From contig NZ_JARBUT010000001.1 of NCBI RefSeq assembly GCF_028882275.1, positions 620,001 to 684,000 of the forward strand: a stretch of 64,000 nucleotides of DNA, given 5' to 3'. Below, in pieces: positions 55,218-63,018 of this stretch. This DNA comes from Nocardiopsis sp. N85. GTDB lineage: Bacteria; Actinomycetota; Actinomycetes; Streptosporangiales; Streptosporangiaceae. Each line of letters starts with the position of its first letter. The stretch's first letter is position 1. The notes under the pieces were generated by a model, which was given only the letters and a program-made list of their open reading frames with translations, did not search any database and had not been told where the DNA came from. The position numbers and the translations under genes are program-made.

Positions 55218-55733
55218 GTGCAGCCCGAACAGAGCGACCACCGGTCCGGGACCCCCGGTCCGGCCGAGCACGCGCCCCTTCCCCTCGGACAGCGGATCCT
55301 GCGCAGGCTGCACCGGGTCCCCCCGCCCGTCTGGCCGTTGAGCGCCGGTGCGATCGCCCTGGCGGGCGCCACCCTCCTCCACTTCGTGGATCCCAACGAG
55401 CCGGGCAACTACCCCACCTGCCCCTGGCTGCTGATGACCGGCACCTTCTGCCCGGGCTGCGGGACCATGCGCGCCATCGCGCTCACCACCCAGGGGGACG
55501 TCCTCGGCGCGATCAGCATGAACCCCCTGCTGACCCTGCTCGTCCCCTACATCCTGTGGTCGTACGTCCAGTGGGTCGCCTCCACGATCCGCCCGCCCCG
55601 GAGACCGCCCCGGCCCACGCCCTCCTGGTTCCTGTGGACCCTCACCGTGACCGTCACGGGCTTCTGGGTGGCCCGCAACCTCCCCTGGTTCTCCTTCCTC
55701 GCCCCCGGGACACCGCTGTTCCCCGGCTGGTGA
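55218..55733 (+). CDS. DUF2752 membrane protein
   Basis: The 171-residue protein has three hydrophobic helices and the DUF2752 motif YPTCPWLLMTGTFCPGCGTM, with three conserved cysteines, then GDVLGAISMNPL. The family function is unknown; the cysteines suggest metal binding or redox activity. GTG 55218 lies 7 nt after TAAGCT (55205-55210) without a ribosome site, indicating a leaderless mRNA. It is flanked on both sides by CD225 proteins. Confidence 0.9.
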   Translation: MQPEQSDHRSGTPGPAEHAPLPLGQRILRRLHRVPPPVWPLSAGAIALAGATLLHFVDPNEPGNYPTCPWLLMTGTFCPGCGTMRAIALTTQGDVLGAISMNPLLTLLVPYILWSYVQWVASTIRPPRRPPRPTPSWFLWTLTVTVTGFWVARNLPWFSFLAPGTPLFPGW

Positions 55734-55776
55734 CCCGGGACGTCCACCGAGTCCACGTATCCGAAAGGCCCGCACC

Positions 55777-56166
55777 ATGAGTTACCCACCCTCCGGCGGC
55801 TATGGCCCACCCTCCGGCGGCTATGGCCCGCCCCCCGGGGGTTACGGCCCCCCTCCCGGTGGTTTCGGCGGCCCGCCGCCCCCCTCCGGTCCGCCGAAGA
55901 ACTACCTCGTCCACAACATCCTGGGCATCTTCGGCTGCACGGTCATCGGCATCATCGGCCTCATCTTCGCGCTCCAGGTCAACAGCAAATGGCAGGCCGG
56001 GGACTACACGGGCGCCGAGGAATCGGCCAAGGTCGCCAAGATCATGGGCATCATCGGCCTGGTCGGGTTCATCCTCGCGCTCCTGTTCGTGGTGTTCTAC
56101 GTCGTGCTCATGATCATCGGATTCGCCATGCTCGGCACGACCACCAGCGACCCCTACTACTACTGA
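55777..56166 (+). CDS. CD225/dispanin-family membrane protein 2
   Basis: The 129-residue protein starts with tandem GGYGPP repeats (four GGYGP/GGFGG-type units, 21-bp DNA period at about 55790-55875), then the CD225 core KNYLVHNILGIFGCTVIGIIG, VNSKWQAGDYTGAEESAKVAK and a second helix. It ends DPYYY. ATG 55777 has GAAAGG 11 nt upstream. It lies 43 bp after DUF2752 and is probably co-transcribed with it. Confidence 0.88.
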   Translation: MSYPPSGGYGPPSGGYGPPPGGYGPPPGGFGGPPPPSGPPKNYLVHNILGIFGCTVIGIIGLIFALQVNSKWQAGDYTGAEESAKVAKIMGIIGLVGFILALLFVVFYVVLMIIGFAMLGTTTSDPYYY

Positions 56167-56316
56167 CGGGCGAGCCCCCCGGCCACTCCACCGCGGCCGG
56201 CGGGGTGCCCCCGGATCACCACCGACTCGCTACCGTTTCGTCATCGGGGACCTCTAACCTCGCTTATCGGAGAGCCGACCGCCCCCGGTCGGACACCTAA
56301 CGAGAAACGGTCCCCC

Positions 56317-56580
56317 ATGAACATGCCCGCCGAACAGCCGAAGAACTACCTCGGCCTCAACATCCTCGGCCTCTTCGGCTGCACCATCGCCGGCATCATC
56401 GGCATCGTCTTCGCCCTCCAGTCGAAGAACAAGTGGGAGGCCGGGGACCACTCGGGCGCCGAGGACGCGGCGAAGATCGCCAAGATCACCGGCATCATCG
56501 GCCTGATCGGCTTCATCCTCCTGGCCCTCTACATCGTCCTCGTGGTCATCGTCGGCGGAGCGATGGTCGCCGGCATGTAG
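56317..56580 (+). CDS. CD225/dispanin-family membrane protein 3
   Basis: The 87-residue protein is nearly all CD225 core: KNYLGLNILGLFGCTIAGIIG, then NKWEAGDHSGAEDAAKIAK and a second helix. It lacks the Pro/Tyr tail of its paralogues and is closest to protein 2, with the same KNYL entry and GC(T) turn. ATG 56317 has CGAGAAAC upstream. A 150-bp gap separates it from protein 2 and may hold its own promoter. Confidence 0.88.
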   Translation: MNMPAEQPKNYLGLNILGLFGCTIAGIIGIVFALQSKNKWEAGDHSGAEDAAKIAKITGIIGLIGFILLALYIVLVVIVGGAMVAGM

Positions 56581-56595
56581 CCGCCCCCGCCATCG

Positions 56596-56625
56596 GCCCC
56601 CGCCACACGCCGTGTGCGCGGGGGC
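56596..56625 (+). terminator. Hairpin after CD225 protein 3
   Basis: GCCCCCGC (56596-56603) pairs with GCGGGGGC (56618-56625), and CACAC (56604-56608) with GTGTG (56612-56616). No T-tract. It probably ends the CD225 transcript before trpC. Confidence 0.6.
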
Positions 56626-56756
56626 GACGGCGTCCCCGCCCCCCGGTGTCGATACGATGAGCCCACACGGCGCGACGACGGTCTCCACCGGCGGCGCCCG
56701 CGGCCCGCGTCCCGGCGAGCGCCGCGACCGGCCACGACGATAGGGAGCGGTAACCA

Positions 56757-57563
56757 GTGAGCGTGCTCGACGAGATCCTCGACGGAGTACGCGCCGACCT
56801 GGCCGAACGCCAGGAGGCACTGCCCCTGGACCGGCTCAAGGAACAGGCCGCGTCGGCGCCCACCCCCAAGGACGCCGAAGCCGCACTGCGCCGCCCCGGC
56901 GTCCACGTCATCGCCGAGGTCAAGCGGGCCAGCCCCTCCAAGGGCCCCCTGGCGACCATCGCCGACCCCGCCGCACTGGCCCGCGACTACGAGGCCGGCG
57001 GCGCCGCCCTCATCAGCGTCCTCACCGAACAGCGCCGCTTCAACGGCAGCCTCGCCGACCTGCGCGCCGTCGCCCGCGCCGTCGAGACGCCGCTGCTGCG
57101 CAAGGACTTCGTGGTCAGCTCCTACCAGCTGTGGGAGGCCCGCGCCTTCGGCGCCTCCGCCATCCTGCTCATCGTCGCGGCCCTGCCCCAGGAGGCCCTG
57201 GTCTCCCTGGTGGAGCGGGCCCGCTCCCTGGGACTCATGCCGCTGGTGGAGGTCCACGACGAGGACGAGGTCGACCGCGCCCTCGACGCCGGCGCCACCG
57301 TCATCGGTGTCAACGCCCGCAACCTCAAGACCCTGGAGGTCGACCGGGACACCTTCGCCCGGCTCGCCCCCCGCATCCCCTCCGACATCGTCAAGATCGC
57401 CGAGTCCGGCATCCGCGGGCCGCACGACCTGCTGGCCTACGCCGGTGCCGGCGCCGGAGCCGTCCTGGTCGGCGAGAGCCTGGTGCGCGGCCGCAACCCG
57501 CGCGAGGCCGTCGCCGACCTGGTGACCGCCGGAGCGCACCCCGCTCTGCGGGACCGGAACTAG
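56757..57563 (+). CDS. trpC: Indole-3-glycerol phosphate synthase TrpC
   Basis: TrpC closes the indole ring. The 268-residue (beta/alpha)8 enzyme shows [13 protein letters not shown] with the catalytic Lys, [30 protein letters not shown] and [14 protein letters not shown] 56757 follows GGGAGCGG. It has no TrpF fusion. A possible -10, TACGAT (56653-56658), lies about 100 nt upstream. The gene is 259 bp before trpB, a gap that holds a short ORF and two hairpins. Confidence 0.97.
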   Translation: MSVLDEILDGVRADLAERQEALPLDRLKEQAASAPTPKDAEAALRRPGVHVIAEVKRASPSKGPLATIADPAALARDYEAGGAALISVLTEQRRFNGSLADLRAVARAVETPLLRKDFVVSSYQLWEARAFGASAILLIVAALPQEALVSLVERARSLGLMPLVEVHDEDEVDRALDAGATVIGVNARNLKTLEVDRDTFARLAPRIPSDIVKIAESGIRGPHDLLAYAGAGAGAVLVGESLVRGRNPREAVADLVTAGAHPALRDRN

Positions 57564-57578
57564 GGGACGGGCGGCTCC

Positions 57579-57644
57579 ATGGGGGGAACGACGGCGCGCA
57601 CCGCCATCACGGCCCGTACCGGCCGTCGATGGCGATGGCTCTAG
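57579..57644 (+). CDS. 21-residue mini-ORF ending WRWL between trpC and trpB
   Basis: The ORF starts 15 bp after the trpC stop and reads [20 protein letters not shown] plus L, with two TGG Trp codons next to its stop. AGGGGACGGG lies upstream as a possible ribosome site. A short conserved gene (trpM/trpX) occupies this position in Streptomyces, but I cannot show homology. The Trp codons and following hairpins make a regulatory role plausible; as a coding region it is unproven. Confidence 0.35.
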   Translation: MGGTTARTAITARTGRRWRWL

Positions 57645-57681
57645 GGAACCCGCCGCGCACCACGCGCGCCCGCGGGTTCCC
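57602..57681 (+). promoter_or_regulatory. Two consecutive hairpins in the trpC-trpB gap
   Basis: First hairpin: CGCCATC and ACGGCC (57602-57614) pair with GGCCGT and GATGGCG (57621-57634, one bulged C); it overlaps the first Trp codon. Second: GGGAACCCG (57644-57652) pairs with CGGGTTCCC (57673-57681). The second begins at the last base of the mini-ORF stop. No T-run follows. The rest of the gap to 57822 shows no gene. Confidence 0.5.
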
Positions 57682-57822
57682 GTCGCCGCGTTGACCCACG
57701 TCAGAAACGCGCCGCGGGCTCCGAGACCGTCACCCGCGGCGCAGGTCCGGCCGACGCGCGCACCCCCTCGCGGCGCACGCCCGGGGTGGGCCGTCGACCC
57801 AGCATCCCGAAGGACACGTCCC

Positions 57823-59040
57823 ATGAACCACGATCCGCACCTGCCCGACGCACGCGGGCATTACGGCCGCTTCGGCGGCCGCTTCGCCCCCGAGGCGCTC
57901 ATCGCCGCCCTCGACGAGGTCGAGACCGAATGGGAGAAGGCCCGCCAGGACCCCGACTTCCAGGCCGAACTCGCCGGACTCCTCAAGGACTACACGGGGC
58001 GCCCCAGCGCCCTCACCGAGGCCCGCAACTTCTCCGAGCACTGCGGCGGCGCCCGGGTCCTGCTCAAGCGCGAGGACCTCAACCACACCGGGTCGCACAA
58101 GATCAACAACGTGCTCGGCCAGGCCCTGCTCACCAGGCGCATGGGCAAGACCCGTGTGATCGCCGAGACCGGCGCGGGACAGCACGGCGTGGCGACCGCC
58201 ACCGCCTGCGCCCTCATGGGCCTGGAGTGCGTCATCTACATGGGGGAGGAGGACACCCGCCGCCAGGCGCTCAACGTCGCCCGTATGCGCATGCTCGGCG
58301 CCGAGGTCGTCCCCGTCACCATCGGCAGCCGCACCCTCAAGGACGCCATCAACGAGGCGTTCCGGGACTGGGTCGCCAACGTCGACCGCACCCACTACCT
58401 GTTCGGCACCGTCGCCGGCCCCCACCCCTTCCCGAAGCTGGTCCGCGACCTGCACTTCGTCGTCGGCGCGGAGGCCCGCGAGCAGGTCCTGGAGCGGATC
58501 GGCCGACTGCCCGACGCCGTCGCCGCGTGCGTGGGCGGCGGCTCCAACGCGATGGCGATCTTCGCCGCGTTCATCCCCGACGCGTCGGTCGCCCTGTACG
58601 GGTTCGAGGCCGGCGGCGACGGCGCCGACACCCCCCGCACCGCCGCCTCCATCAGCTCGGGCAGCCCCGGCGTGTTCCACGGGGCCCGCACCTTCGTCCT
58701 CCAGGACGAGTACGGGCAGACCCTGCCCAGCCACTCCATCTCCGCCGGCCTCGACTACCCGGCGGTGGGACCCGAGCACGCCCATCTCGCCGACACCGGC
58801 CGGGCGAACTACGAGGCGATCACCGACGCCGAGGCCATGGAGTCCTTCCGGCTGCTGTGCCGCACCGAGGGCATCATCCCGGCCATCGAGAGCGCCCACG
58901 CGCTGGCCGGCGCCCGCAAACTGGGGGAGCGGCTCGGACCCGACGCCGTCATCCTCGTCAACCTCTCCGGGCGCGGTGACAAGGACGTCGACACCGCGGC
59001 CGCCTACTTCGGCCTGATCGACGCGAAGGACGAGGCGTGA
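57823..59040 (+). CDS. trpB: Tryptophan synthase beta subunit TrpB
   Basis: TrpB condenses indole and serine using PLP. The 405-residue protein has the PLP lysine Lys93 in [23 protein letters not shown], the phosphate-binding GGGSNA and the C-terminal NLSGRGDKD. It is the standard TrpB1 form. ATG 57823 has GAAGGAC about 9 nt upstream; the frame is open to 57691 without a good start. Its stop overlaps the trpA start. Confidence 0.98.
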   Translation: MNHDPHLPDARGHYGRFGGRFAPEALIAALDEVETEWEKARQDPDFQAELAGLLKDYTGRPSALTEARNFSEHCGGARVLLKREDLNHTGSHKINNVLGQALLTRRMGKTRVIAETGAGQHGVATATACALMGLECVIYMGEEDTRRQALNVARMRMLGAEVVPVTIGSRTLKDAINEAFRDWVANVDRTHYLFGTVAGPHPFPKLVRDLHFVVGAEAREQVLERIGRLPDAVAACVGGGSNAMAIFAAFIPDASVALYGFEAGGDGADTPRTAASISSGSPGVFHGARTFVLQDEYGQTLPSHSISAGLDYPAVGPEHAHLADTGRANYEAITDAEAMESFRLLCRTEGIIPAIESAHALAGARKLGERLGPDAVILVNLSGRGDKDVDTAAAYFGLIDAKDEA

Positions 59041-59852
59041 TGACCGTGACGACCCTTCAGAGCAAGCTCGCCGAGGCCCGCGACCAGGGCCGGGCCGCCC
59101 TCATCGGCTACCTTCCCGCCGGTTTCCCCGACGTGGAGTCCTCCATCAAGGTCATCGAGGCCATGGTCGCCGGCGGTTGCGACGTCATCGAGGTGGGCCT
59201 GCCCTACTCCGACCCGATGATGGACGGCCCCACCATTCAGCGCGCCGCCGATGTCGCCCTGGCGGCCGGGACCACCACCGACGACGTGTTCCGCGTGGTC
59301 GAGGCGACCGCCGCCACCGGTGCCGCAGCCGTGGTCATGTCCTACTGGAACCCCATCGAGCGCTACGGTCTGGAGCGGTTCGCGGGCAACCTCGCCAAGG
59401 CGGGCGGGGCCGGGGTCATCACCCCCGACCTCATTCCGGAGGAGGCGCGGGAGTGGACGGTGGCCACCGACGCCGCGGGCCTGGACCGGATCTTCCTGGT
59501 CGCGCCCTCCTCCACCGACCGGCGGTTGGAGCTGACCATCCGGGCCTGCGGCGGGTTCGTGTACGCGGCCTCGCTCATGGGCGTCACCGGTACCCGCACC
59601 CAGGTCGCCGACACCGCCGCCGGGCTGGTGCGGCGCACCCGGGAGGTGACCCGCGGTTCCGGTCTGCCGATCTGTGTGGGGCTGGGCATCTCCACGGGGG
59701 CGCAGGCCGCCGAGGTGGCCTCCTACGCCGACGGGGTCATCGTCGGTGCCGGTTTCTGCCAGCGGGTGTCGGACGCGCCGGACCTGGAGACGGGGCTGAT
59801 CGCGGTGACGTCCTTCGCCGAGGAGCTCGCGGCGGGCGTCAGGTCCCGCTGA
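59040..59852 (+). CDS. trpA: Tryptophan synthase alpha subunit TrpA
   Basis: TrpA cleaves indole-3-glycerol phosphate and channels indole to TrpB. The catalytic residues are Glu51 in VIEVGLPYSDP and Asp62 in MMDGPTIQRA, and the phosphate loop GVTGTRT is present. The start is ATG 59040 or the GTG directly before it (59037), both overlapping the trpB stop and served by AAGGACGAGG. A strong hairpin follows the gene. Confidence 0.97.
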   Translation: MTVTTLQSKLAEARDQGRAALIGYLPAGFPDVESSIKVIEAMVAGGCDVIEVGLPYSDPMMDGPTIQRAADVALAAGTTTDDVFRVVEATAATGAAAVVMSYWNPIERYGLERFAGNLAKAGGAGVITPDLIPEEAREWTVATDAAGLDRIFLVAPSSTDRRLELTIRACGGFVYAASLMGVTGTRTQVADTAAGLVRRTREVTRGSGLPICVGLGISTGAQAAEVASYADGVIVGAGFCQRVSDAPDLETGLIAVTSFAEELAAGVRSR

Positions 59853-59896
59853 GAGGGGACCTCGGGGGGTGATCTCGGGGACCTCGGACATCGTCG

Positions 59897-59934
59897 GCGG
59901 GCCGTCCCCTCACGGGGGCGGCCCGCTTTCTCTT
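59897..59934 (+). terminator. Terminator of the trp operon
   Basis: GCGGGCCG and CCCC (59897-59909) pair with GGGG and CGGCCCGC (59914-59926), followed by TTTCTCTT. A long GC stem plus T-rich run make this a strong terminator. Confidence 0.85.
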
Positions 59935-60193
59935 CCCGCTGGTCAAAGCCAGGGTTAAGTCGGTGAGAATCGGGTGAGAAGGGTCCTTCCGGGGGGCGGT
60001 GACACCGCCGGCGCGGGTCGCGCGGTGGTGTGATGGGGGAGTGACGGACGCCGGGGTCCGGTAGCGGTGCGCCCGGTTCCACCGCCCGGGGTCGTCGGGT
60101 GATCACAGACGGTAGGATCTGCATGGTCACTGAGAGCGACTCCACAGGTGCGGAGTGCGACAAATCAGCCCCCGATCCCCGAAGGCCCACTCC
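59935..60193 (+). other. Intergenic region upstream of the MauE/DoxX gene
   Basis: No gene is supported. TAGGAT (60113-60118) could be a -10 box for the redox operon, with a leader of about 70 nt; no matching -35 is clear. An AT-richer patch lies near 59945-59980. Confidence 0.35.
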
Positions 60194-60700
60194 ATGGACA
60201 CAACCGACGAAACCCCCGCCCTCGTCTCCGGGTCGCGCTGGGACACCGTCCAACCCTGGATCACTTTCGTCTGCCGCCTCGCCCTCGCCGGAATCCTCGG
60301 GTACTCGGCCTTCTCCAAGTACCCGCCCGCGCTCTCCGTCCAGGCGGTCGAGGCCTACGACCTCTTCCCCCACGAGCTCGCCCGCCTCATCGGCTACACC
60401 CTCCCCCTCTTCGAGCTCGCCCTGGCCGTTCTCCTCCTCGTGGGCCTGGCCACGCGCTTCACCGGTGCCGTCGCCACCCTGCTCATGCTCGTCTTCATCG
60501 CCGGGATCGTCTCGGCCATGGCCCGCGGCCTGAGCATCGACTGCGGCTGCTTCGGCGGCGGCGGCGCCGTCGACCCCGAGGAGACGACCTACGGCCTCTC
60601 CATCACCCGCGACATCGGCTTCGCGGCACTGGGGGCCTTCATCGCCCTGTGGCCCCGCTCGCCCCTCGCCCTGGACCGCGCCCTCGGACTCTTCCGCTGA
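60194..60700 (+). CDS. MauE/DoxX-family redox-associated membrane protein
   Basis: The 168-residue protein has four transmembrane helices and the MauE-type motif DCGCFGGGG (cysteine pair at the membrane face), preceded by YSAFSKYPPALSVQAVEAYDLFP. MauE-like proteins pass electrons or support disulfide formation with thioredoxin-like partners. It is directly followed by a DsbA-like protein, its likely partner. ATG 60194 has GAAGG about 8 nt upstream. Confidence 0.9.
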   Translation: MDTTDETPALVSGSRWDTVQPWITFVCRLALAGILGYSAFSKYPPALSVQAVEAYDLFPHELARLIGYTLPLFELALAVLLLVGLATRFTGAVATLLMLVFIAGIVSAMARGLSIDCGCFGGGGAVDPEETTYGLSITRDIGFAALGAFIALWPRSPLALDRALGLFR

Positions 60701-60745
60701 CCCGCGATCCACGACCACCCCGGAACACAGGAACAGAGGAACACC

Positions 60746-61723
60746 ATGGGGAGCGAAACGCGCAAACGCGCCCGCGAACACCTCAAGGAACAACGGGCCA
60801 AGGAGAAGAAGGCCGCGGCCCTGCGCAAGAACCTGATCGTCGTCGGCGCCGCCGCCGCGGTCGTCCTCCTCATCGTCGTGATCGGTTACGCCGTTCTCAA
60901 CTCCGACCGGGGCGAGGGCTACACCGGGCCCATCGCCGCCCAGACGGTCCAGGAGGACGGCAGCGTCGTCATGGCGGACGACGGCGTCCAGGCCCCCGTC
61001 GTCGAGGTCTACGCCGACTACCAGTGCCCCGCCTGCCGTCAGTTCGAGATCACCAACGGCGGCCTCCTCAAGGAACGCGCCGCCCGGGGCGAGGCCATCG
61101 TCCACTTCCGCCCGGTGAGCATCTTCGCCCAGCAGCAGGTCCCCATCAGCGGCAACTCCCTGCGCGGCGGCGCCGCCGCCCGCATCGCCGCCGACCACGG
61201 CGTCTTCGTCGAGTACAACGACGAGCTCTTCGAGAACCAGCCCACCGAGGGCCGCGAGGGCTTCTCCACCGACCAGCTCAAGGGATGGTTCGCCGAACTG
61301 GAGACCTCCCCCGGACAACAGGAGGAGTTCGGCGCCCGCCTCGACGAGGAGGCCGCCGTCGTCACCGAGTTCACCGAGGAATTCCTGCCCGCCCTCACCC
61401 AGGACGCCGTGGACCGGATCGGCCAGGAGACCCTCGGCACCATGGTCCTCACCGACCTCCTGGCCTGGGGCGCCGACAACGGTCACGACCCCGCCTTCCT
61501 GGAGGGCACCTACACCGGCGAGATCATCGAGGCCACCGGCAACGCCTACACTCGCTACAGCGGGGACGACGCCTTCGGCGGTACCCCCTCCATCTACATC
61601 AACGGCACCTTGCTCGACAACAACACCGCCATGACGGTCAGGGGCCTCTCGGAGGCGATCGCCTCCGCCGACCCCGGTAAGGTCGAGACCCAGCCGTTGG
61701 GCGACGGGGGTGACGAGGAGTAG
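60746..61723 (+). CDS. Membrane-anchored DsbA-like thioredoxin-fold oxidoreductase
   Basis: The 325-residue protein has a basic cytoplasmic N-terminus, one transmembrane helix (about residues 29-50) and an extracellular thioredoxin fold with active site CPAC (residues 94-97, in DYQCPACRQF) and the cis-Pro segment GGTPSIYING. It probably forms disulfides in exported proteins and is re-oxidised by the adjacent MauE-like protein. The C-terminus is acidic. ATG 60746 follows an AGGAACAGAGGAAC run. Confidence 0.93.
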   Translation: MGSETRKRAREHLKEQRAKEKKAAALRKNLIVVGAAAAVVLLIVVIGYAVLNSDRGEGYTGPIAAQTVQEDGSVVMADDGVQAPVVEVYADYQCPACRQFEITNGGLLKERAARGEAIVHFRPVSIFAQQQVPISGNSLRGGAAARIAADHGVFVEYNDELFENQPTEGREGFSTDQLKGWFAELETSPGQQEEFGARLDEEAAVVTEFTEEFLPALTQDAVDRIGQETLGTMVLTDLLAWGADNGHDPAFLEGTYTGEIIEATGNAYTRYSGDDAFGGTPSIYINGTLLDNNTAMTVRGLSEAIASADPGKVETQPLGDGGDEE

Positions 61724-61772
61724 CACCCCCGAAGACACCCCCCGCACGCGGGGCGAACCCGAGAGCAGAGCA

Positions 61773-62879
61773 GTGACATTGTCGTCGACAGCCATCGAGG
61801 GCGCGGCCGGAACCGGCCGCGCCCTCGCGGCCATCCCCAGCCCGCAGGTGAACTCGATCCCGATCGGGCCCCTGGAGATCCACTTCTACGCGCTGTGCAT
61901 CCTCGCCGGTGTGATCGTCGCCGTCCTGTGGAGCGAACGCCGTTGGAAGGCGATGGGCGGTGAAGCCGGCACCATCCTCGACATGGCCGTGTGGGCGGTC
62001 ATCCTCGGCCTCATCGGCGGCCGCCTCTACCACGTCATCAGCGACGCGCAACTGTACTTCGCCGAAGGCCGCGAACCCATCCGCGCCCTCTACGTGTGGG
62101 AGGGCGGACTCGGCATCTGGGGGGCCATCCCCATGGGCGCCCTCGGCGTGTGGCTCGTCGCCCGCAAACGCGGCCTGTCGATGTCCAAGCTGTCCTTCGC
62201 CATCGCCCCCACCCTCCCCCTCGCCCAGGCCATCGGCCGCTGGGGCAACTACTTCAACCAGGAACTGTTCGGCCGTCCCACCGACGTCCCCTGGGCCGTG
62301 GAGATCCACCCCTACCCGGAGGGCCACCTGCGCCCCGGCATGGAGTTCGGTGTCACCACCTACCACCCCACCTTCCTCTACGAATCCCTCTGGTGCCTGG
62401 GCCTGGCCGTCCTGCTCGCCTGGGCCGGCCGCCGCTACGAGTCCTCGCTCCAGGGCGGCCGCCTCTTCGCCCTCTACGTCATGGGCTACTGCGCGGGCCG
62501 CTTCTGGATCGAGTACCTGCGCGTCGACCCCGCCAACGACTTCTTCGGCCTGCGCCTGAACAACTGGACCTCCATCGTGGTCTTCGCCGGCGCCCTGGCC
62601 TACTTCATCTGGGCCGGTCGACGCCTCGACGCCTTCTCCGGCTCCGTCCTGCCCCACGGCGCCGACGCCGGAACCCAGGTGTTCGGGGTCACGGGGGACG
62701 GTGAGGTCGGTAACGACGGAACCGTCTACAGCACCGCCGACACGGGGGATTCGGACCTCGACACCCCAGGTGGGGACGCCGGCACGGAATACCACCCGAG
62801 CCCCGAGCGATCTAGTAGCGAGGGCTCGACCGAGAACGACGCCGATACGGGAACCGATTCCGGGGCGAAGCCCGAGTAG
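61773..62879 (+). CDS. lgt: Prolipoprotein diacylglyceryl transferase Lgt
   Basis: Lgt adds diacylglycerol to the lipobox cysteine of prolipoproteins, before LspA acts. The 368-residue protein has about seven transmembrane helices, HFYALCILAG in the first, and the signature GRWGNYFNQELFG from residue 155. The C-terminal 70 residues form an acidic Thr/Ser/Asp-rich tail common in actinobacterial Lgt. GTG 61773 gives the usual N-terminus; the frame is open to 61710. The position after trpA is standard in actinobacteria, here with the redox pair between. Confidence 0.96.
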   Translation: MTLSSTAIEGAAGTGRALAAIPSPQVNSIPIGPLEIHFYALCILAGVIVAVLWSERRWKAMGGEAGTILDMAVWAVILGLIGGRLYHVISDAQLYFAEGREPIRALYVWEGGLGIWGAIPMGALGVWLVARKRGLSMSKLSFAIAPTLPLAQAIGRWGNYFNQELFGRPTDVPWAVEIHPYPEGHLRPGMEFGVTTYHPTFLYESLWCLGLAVLLAWAGRRYESSLQGGRLFALYVMGYCAGRFWIEYLRVDPANDFFGLRLNNWTSIVVFAGALAYFIWAGRRLDAFSGSVLPHGADAGTQVFGVTGDGEVGNDGTVYSTADTGDSDLDTPGGDAGTEYHPSPERSSSEGSTENDADTGTDSGAKPE

Positions 62880-63018
62880 ACACGGGGAAGGTCGCACGCC
62901 CGCCGTAACGGGCGAGACGACCGCGCACGACATCCACCTCCACCCATGAGGGTGGCGACGTGCCCGCACGTGCCCCCGTACCTTTCGAGCAGACCACGGG
63001 TGACCATTGAGAAAGACC

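Noticed and set aside
56657-56743. A 28-codon ORF upstream of trpC as a possible Trp leader peptide
   Set aside because: It contains no Trp codon and its ATG overlaps the TACGAT box, so it would not sense tryptophan.
60099-60533. A 144-codon + strand frame overlapping the MauE/DoxX gene
   Set aside because: Its product is Pro/Ser-rich shadow sequence in another frame of a well-supported membrane protein; only its TAGGAT box may be meaningful as a promoter of the true gene.
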